Source of the DNA: Pelagibacterales bacterium SAG-MED05
GTDB lineage: Bacteria > Pseudomonadota > Alphaproteobacteria > Pelagibacterales > Pelagibacteraceae
Direction of reading: 5' to 3'
Length of the DNA stretch: 35,584 nt
NCBI GenBank assembly: GCA_014654415.1
Contig: JACWDC010000010.1
Location: 1-35,584, forward strand
Shown: positions 32,369-35,584 of the stretch, piece by piece
Position numbering within the stretch: the stretch's first letter is position 1
How the letters are laid out: each line of letters begins with the position of its first letter
Program-made: the position numbers and the translations under genes
The notes under the pieces: generated by a model
Told to the model about the DNA's origin: nothing
What the model saw: the letters and a program-made list of their open reading frames with translations, nothing else
Database searches by the model: none

Positions 32369-34086
32369 TAAATCTTAGAGTATTCTTTTACTTCTTTTTT
32401 CTTCCCTGGATGTGTCGGAGCGCCAAGATAAGCTGGGCCAACTGTTTGTGCATATTTCCATAGAGTGCCTGAACCAAATGAAGATTTTTTAGCTCTCCAT
32501 TTTTTCTTTCTAGAAGCTAGTTGAGATTTTGTTAATCTAACATTAATTGTTCCTTTTTTTGCATCTATATCAATTATGTCTCCATTTTTAAGTAACGCGA
32601 TTGGTCCACCTAACGCTGCTTCAGGACCAACATGTCCAACACAAAAACCTCTAGTTGCTCCAGAGAATCTTCCGTCTGTTATTAAAGCAACTTTTTCTCC
32701 TTTGCCTTGACCGTAAATTGCTCCAGTGGTTGATAGCATTTCTCTCATACCTGGGCCTCCTCTTGGTCCTTCATATCTTATTATAATTACATCTCCATCT
32801 TTGTACTTCTTTTTTTGCACTGATTTCATTGCATCTTCTTCATTGTCAAAGCATCTCGCTTTACCAGTAAATTGTAATTTTTTTAAACCTGCTACTTTTA
32901 CAATAGCTCCATCTGGAGCTAAGTTTCCTTTTAATCCAACAACTCCACCATCTGGAGATAAAGGATTATTATATTCTCTTAAAACTTTTTGATTAGAATT
33001 AAATTCAACATTTTTTAAATTTTCTTTTATTGTTTTACCAGTAACGGTCATGCAATCACCATGAATAAAACCACCGTCATATAGAGTTTTTAACAACATA
33101 GGAACTCCACCTGCTTCCCACATGTCTTTTGCTACAAATCTTCCTCCAGGTTTTAAGTCCGCTAAATAAGGTGTTTTTTTGAAAATTTTAGCAACATCCA
33201 TTAAATCAAATTTAATTCCTATTTCATTAGCAAGAGCTGGTAAATGTAATGCAGCATTAGTTGATCCTCCTGTGGCAGCAACTATAGTCGCAGCATTTTC
33301 TAATGACTTTTTTGTTACGATATCTCTAGGTTTAATATTTTTTTCCAATAAATTCATTACAGTCTTGCCGCTTTCAAAAGCATACTTGTCTCTTTCTTCA
33401 TATGGAGCAGGAGTTCCAGCTGAATATGGTAGTGCTAAACCAATGGCTTCAGATACGCAGGCCATTGTGTTTGCAGTAAATTGCCCACCGCACGCCCCTG
33501 CGCTAGGGCAAGCAACAAGTTCTAATTCTTTTAAATCTTCTGATGACATTGATCCTGAAGAATGTTTTCCAACAGCTTCGAAAACATCTAGTACCGTAAC
33601 ATCTTTACCTTTATATTTTCCTGGTAAAATTGAGCCACCATAAATAAAAACGCTTGGCACATTTAATCGAAGCATAGACATCATTAGCCCCGGAAGCGAC
33701 TTATCACATCCAGCAATTCCAACTAACGCATCATAGCAATGACCTCTTACTGTCAGTTCAGCTGAGTCTGCTATAATTTCTCTAGAGATTAGAGATGATT
33801 TCATTCCTTCATGACCCATTGCAATACCGTCGGTAACTGTAATTGTACAAAATTCTCTAGGCGTTCCACCATTATCTTTAACTCCTTTTTTTACTGATTG
33901 CGCTTGTCTCATTAAGGCTGTGTTACATGGTGCAGCTTCATTCCATGTTGATACAACGCCAACAAATGGTTTTGAAACATCATTTTCAGTTTCTCCCATA
34001 GCATAATAAAAAGACCTATGGGGAGCTCTATCTGGACCAAGTGATGTATGGCGGCTTGGTAATTTCTTTTTGTTAAATTTAGGCAT
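32368..34086 (-). CDS. ilvD: Dihydroxy-acid dehydratase
   Basis: Dehydrates dihydroxy-isovalerate and dihydroxy-methylvalerate in valine, leucine and isoleucine synthesis. The three cluster cysteines are present: Cys54 ([10 protein letters not shown]), Cys127 (AGCDKSLPG) and Cys199 (SAGACGGQF). The active-site serine lies in [10 protein letters not shown] (near 470-480), next to [13 protein letters not shown]. The N-terminus [20 protein letters not shown] is that of the bacterial IlvD branch rather than Edd. Length 572 aa. It starts 2 bp after valS, coupling valine synthesis and valyl-tRNA charging in one transcript, and shares its stop with the manC start. The protein is less Lys/Asn-rich than its neighbours. 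Confidence 0.97.
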   Translation of the reverse strand: MPKFNKKKLPSRHTSLGPDRAPHRSFYYAMGETENDVSKPFVGVVSTWNEAAPCNTALMRQAQSVKKGVKDNGGTPREFCTITVTDGIAMGHEGMKSSLISREIIADSAELTVRGHCYDALVGIAGCDKSLPGLMMSMLRLNVPSVFIYGGSILPGKYKGKDVTVLDVFEAVGKHSSGSMSSEDLKELELVACPSAGACGGQFTANTMACVSEAIGLALPYSAGTPAPYEERDKYAFESGKTVMNLLEKNIKPRDIVTKKSLENAATIVAATGGSTNAALHLPALANEIGIKFDLMDVAKIFKKTPYLADLKPGGRFVAKDMWEAGGVPMLLKTLYDGGFIHGDCMTVTGKTIKENLKNVEFNSNQKVLREYNNPLSPDGGVVGLKGNLAPDGAIVKVAGLKKLQFTGKARCFDNEEDAMKSVQKKKYKDGDVIIIRYEGPRGGPGMREMLSTTGAIYGQGKGEKVALITDGRFSGATRGFCVGHVGPEAALGGPIALLKNGDIIDIDAKKGTINVRLTKSQLASRKKKWRAKKSSFGSGTLWKYAQTVGPAYLGAPTHPGKKKEVKEYSKI

Positions 34087-34088
34087 AT

Positions 34089-35584
34089 TTAATCGATACT
34101 CGATACAATACTTCTTAATTTATTATCTTCAATGGTTAAATCTTTGAGTAAGTCTTTATCATTTTGAACTATTGATTTAGGGGCATTCTTTAAATAAGCC
34201 TTATTTTGCAACTTATTATTAAGTTTATTTTTTTGTATCCCTATACTCTCTAATTTTTTCATAATTTTATTTTTTTGGGAGGAAATATCTATATCTTCAT
34301 TAAACCTAAGTGCCAATTTTTCTTTTAAAACTAATATTTCTACAATATTCTTTTTTAAATCTGTTTTATCTAGCAAATTATTTACCCTACCAACTTGTTT
34401 AATAAGTTTGATATTTTGTTTAATTAATATTTTTAATTTTTTTGATTTTTCCAAAAATATTATATCACAATATAGTTTAGGTGTAATATTCAACTCTGAT
34501 TTGGTTGAGCGAATATTCGAAATTAATTCTATTAAATTATTAATATTTTTTTGATTTTTATTATAACTTATTTGGTCTTTATATTTAGGCCAATATGATG
34601 TGATTAAATCAGAATTAAAAAAATTATTAAATTGATTTTTACCCCATACTGTTTCTGTAAAAAAAGGAATAAATGGATGCAGCATTTTTAATAAATTAGC
34701 CATCATAAAAGATGAAAAATTTCTAGCTTCTTGAATTTCTTGCTTGTTTTTTGAGCTAAATATTGGTTTTAAAAATTCAAGATACCAATCACAGTAAGAA
34801 TGCCAAACAAATTTATAAGTATATCTAGCTGCTTCATCAAATCTAAAATTGTCAATATGATTTGTTACCAAATTTTGAGTTTTTGTAAATTCATTAAAAA
34901 TCCACTGATTAATTGGTAATTTAATATTTTTTAAATTTATTTTTTTTTTCAAAACGCATTTGTTTAGTTTAAGAAAGTTATTAGCGCTCCAAATTTTAGT
35001 TATAAAATTTCTATTCCCTATAATCCTATCTTTAGATAATTTTACATCTCTTCCAGGTGAGGCCATTGAAATTAAGGTAAATCTCAAACTATCAGCCCCA
35101 TAGTCTTTAATTAATTCTAATGGATCGATAACATTACCTTTCGATTTAGACATTTTTTGTCCTTTTTCGTCTCTTACTAAAGCATGTACATATACTTTTT
35201 TAAATGGAGTTAATTTTTGGAAGTAATTTCCCATCATTAACATTCGAGCTACCCAAAAAAATATAATATCAAAACCTGTCACTAAAATAGATGTTGGGTA
35301 AAACTTTTTTAATTCTTTAGTTTTAGATGGCCAGCCCAATGTTGCAAAAGGCCATAATGCTGATGAAAACCAAGTGTCAAGTACATCTGTTTCCTGTCTC
35401 AATTTAATTGTTTTATTTTTATTCTTTCTTTTTGCCAATGATAAAGCTTCTCTTTCATCTTCAGCCACATAAATATTATTTTTTTCATCATACCAAGCGG
35501 GGATTCTATGGCCCCACCATATTTGTCTAGAAATACACCAAGCAAAACAGTTTATAGATTTTGGAGGATGGACGTTGCTAGGAA
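34089..35584 (-). CDS. valS: Valyl-tRNA synthetase (partial, C-terminal 497 residues)
   Basis: The frame runs off the right edge; its first visible part includes [21 protein letters not shown], a strongly conserved ValRS stretch after the editing domain. Further on are [29 protein letters not shown] (second signature), the anticodon-binding domain with [24 protein letters not shown], and a C-terminal coiled coil of Lys/Asn-rich heptads ending SIVSSID. The N-terminal half with the HIGH-type motif and the editing centre lies outside the window. It ends 2 bp before ilvD. Confidence 0.96.
   Translation of the reverse strand, partial: PSNVHPPKSINCFAWCISRQIWWGHRIPAWYDEKNNIYVAEDEREALSLAKRKNKNKTIKLRQETDVLDTWFSSALWPFATLGWPSKTKELKKFYPTSILVTGFDIIFFWVARMLMMGNYFQKLTPFKKVYVHALVRDEKGQKMSKSKGNVIDPLELIKDYGADSLRFTLISMASPGRDVKLSKDRIIGNRNFITKIWSANNFLKLNKCVLKKKINLKNIKLPINQWIFNEFTKTQNLVTNHIDNFRFDEAARYTYKFVWHSYCDWYLEFLKPIFSSKNKQEIQEARNFSSFMMANLLKMLHPFIPFFTETVWGKNQFNNFFNSDLITSYWPKYKDQISYNKNQKNINNLIELISNIRSTKSELNITPKLYCDIIFLEKSKKLKILIKQNIKLIKQVGRVNNLLDKTDLKKNIVEILVLKEKLALRFNEDIDISSQKNKIMKKLESIGIQKNKLNNKLQNKAYLKNAPKSIVQNDKDLLKDLTIEDNKLRSIVSSID

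Noticed and set aside
33179-33643. 154-codon frame on the plus strand inside ilvD
   Set aside because: It mirrors the conserved ilvD reading frame; the length follows from codon bias, with no independent sign of coding.
1-35584. Mobile element, prophage, CRISPR array, defence system or riboswitch
   Set aside because: All coding space is taken by conserved core genes; no gap is longer than 101 bp, and I saw no terminal inverted repeats, spaced direct repeats, or conserved aptamer core.

Overview
The window is a compact, very AT-rich stretch of bacterial chromosome. Gene content and order fit a streamlined alphaproteobacterium of the SAR11/Pelagibacterales type. This is inferred from protein style, the strong lysine/asparagine/isoleucine bias, gaps that together fill under 2% of the window, and the alphaproteobacterial order erpA | dgt-argS-x-nagZ-scpA-scpB-tatABC-serS. 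No 16S gene is present to prove it. I see no transposase, integrase, phage gene, CRISPR array, restriction system or toxin-antitoxin pair. No stretch over about 100 bp lacks a gene.

Layout. (1) 1-6255, minus strand: a seven-gene run mltB-rlpA-like-dacF-tmk-holB-metG-tatD, joining cell-wall remodelling to dTMP synthesis, the clamp loader and Met-tRNA charging; tatD is cut by the left edge. (2) 6349-9468: tRNA-Ser(TGA), sdhE (minus), recG (plus), a DUF502 membrane protein (minus) and a possible 27-codon membrane ORF before it. (3) 9480-10398: a Tat-type M48 metalloprotease lipoprotein (plus) facing tRNA-Lys(TTT). (4) 10448-15657, minus: ssb-gyrA-coaD-cyclophilin-tgt. (5) 15759-19267, plus: uvrA and a PuuD-like membrane protein. 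(6) 19268-30038, minus: a thirteen-gene run dgt-argS-(87 aa membrane protein)-nagZ-scpA-scpB-tatA-tatB-tatC-serS-yajC-secD-secF, carrying Tat, part of Sec and the condensin partners ScpAB. (7) 30077-31170, plus: erpA-xthA. (8) 31163-35584, minus: valS (cut by the right edge)-ilvD-manC.

Within runs most genes overlap by 1-11 bp or are less than 10 bp apart (ATGA or TAATG junctions), which suggests translational coupling. Clear Shine-Dalgarno sequences are missing at most starts I inspected.

I do not see a clear undescribed multi-gene system; this is mostly conserved core genome. The most interesting points are erosion or rewiring inside conserved genes: a tRNA-guanine transglycosylase that lost two of four zinc ligands, an RlpA-like lipoprotein without the catalytic-type Asp motif, an 87 aa membrane stub where relatives carry a SPOR protein, a PuuD-type membrane domain without its cytochrome c, a Tat-type lipoprotein protease, and five out of five convergent junctions with no room for a terminator.
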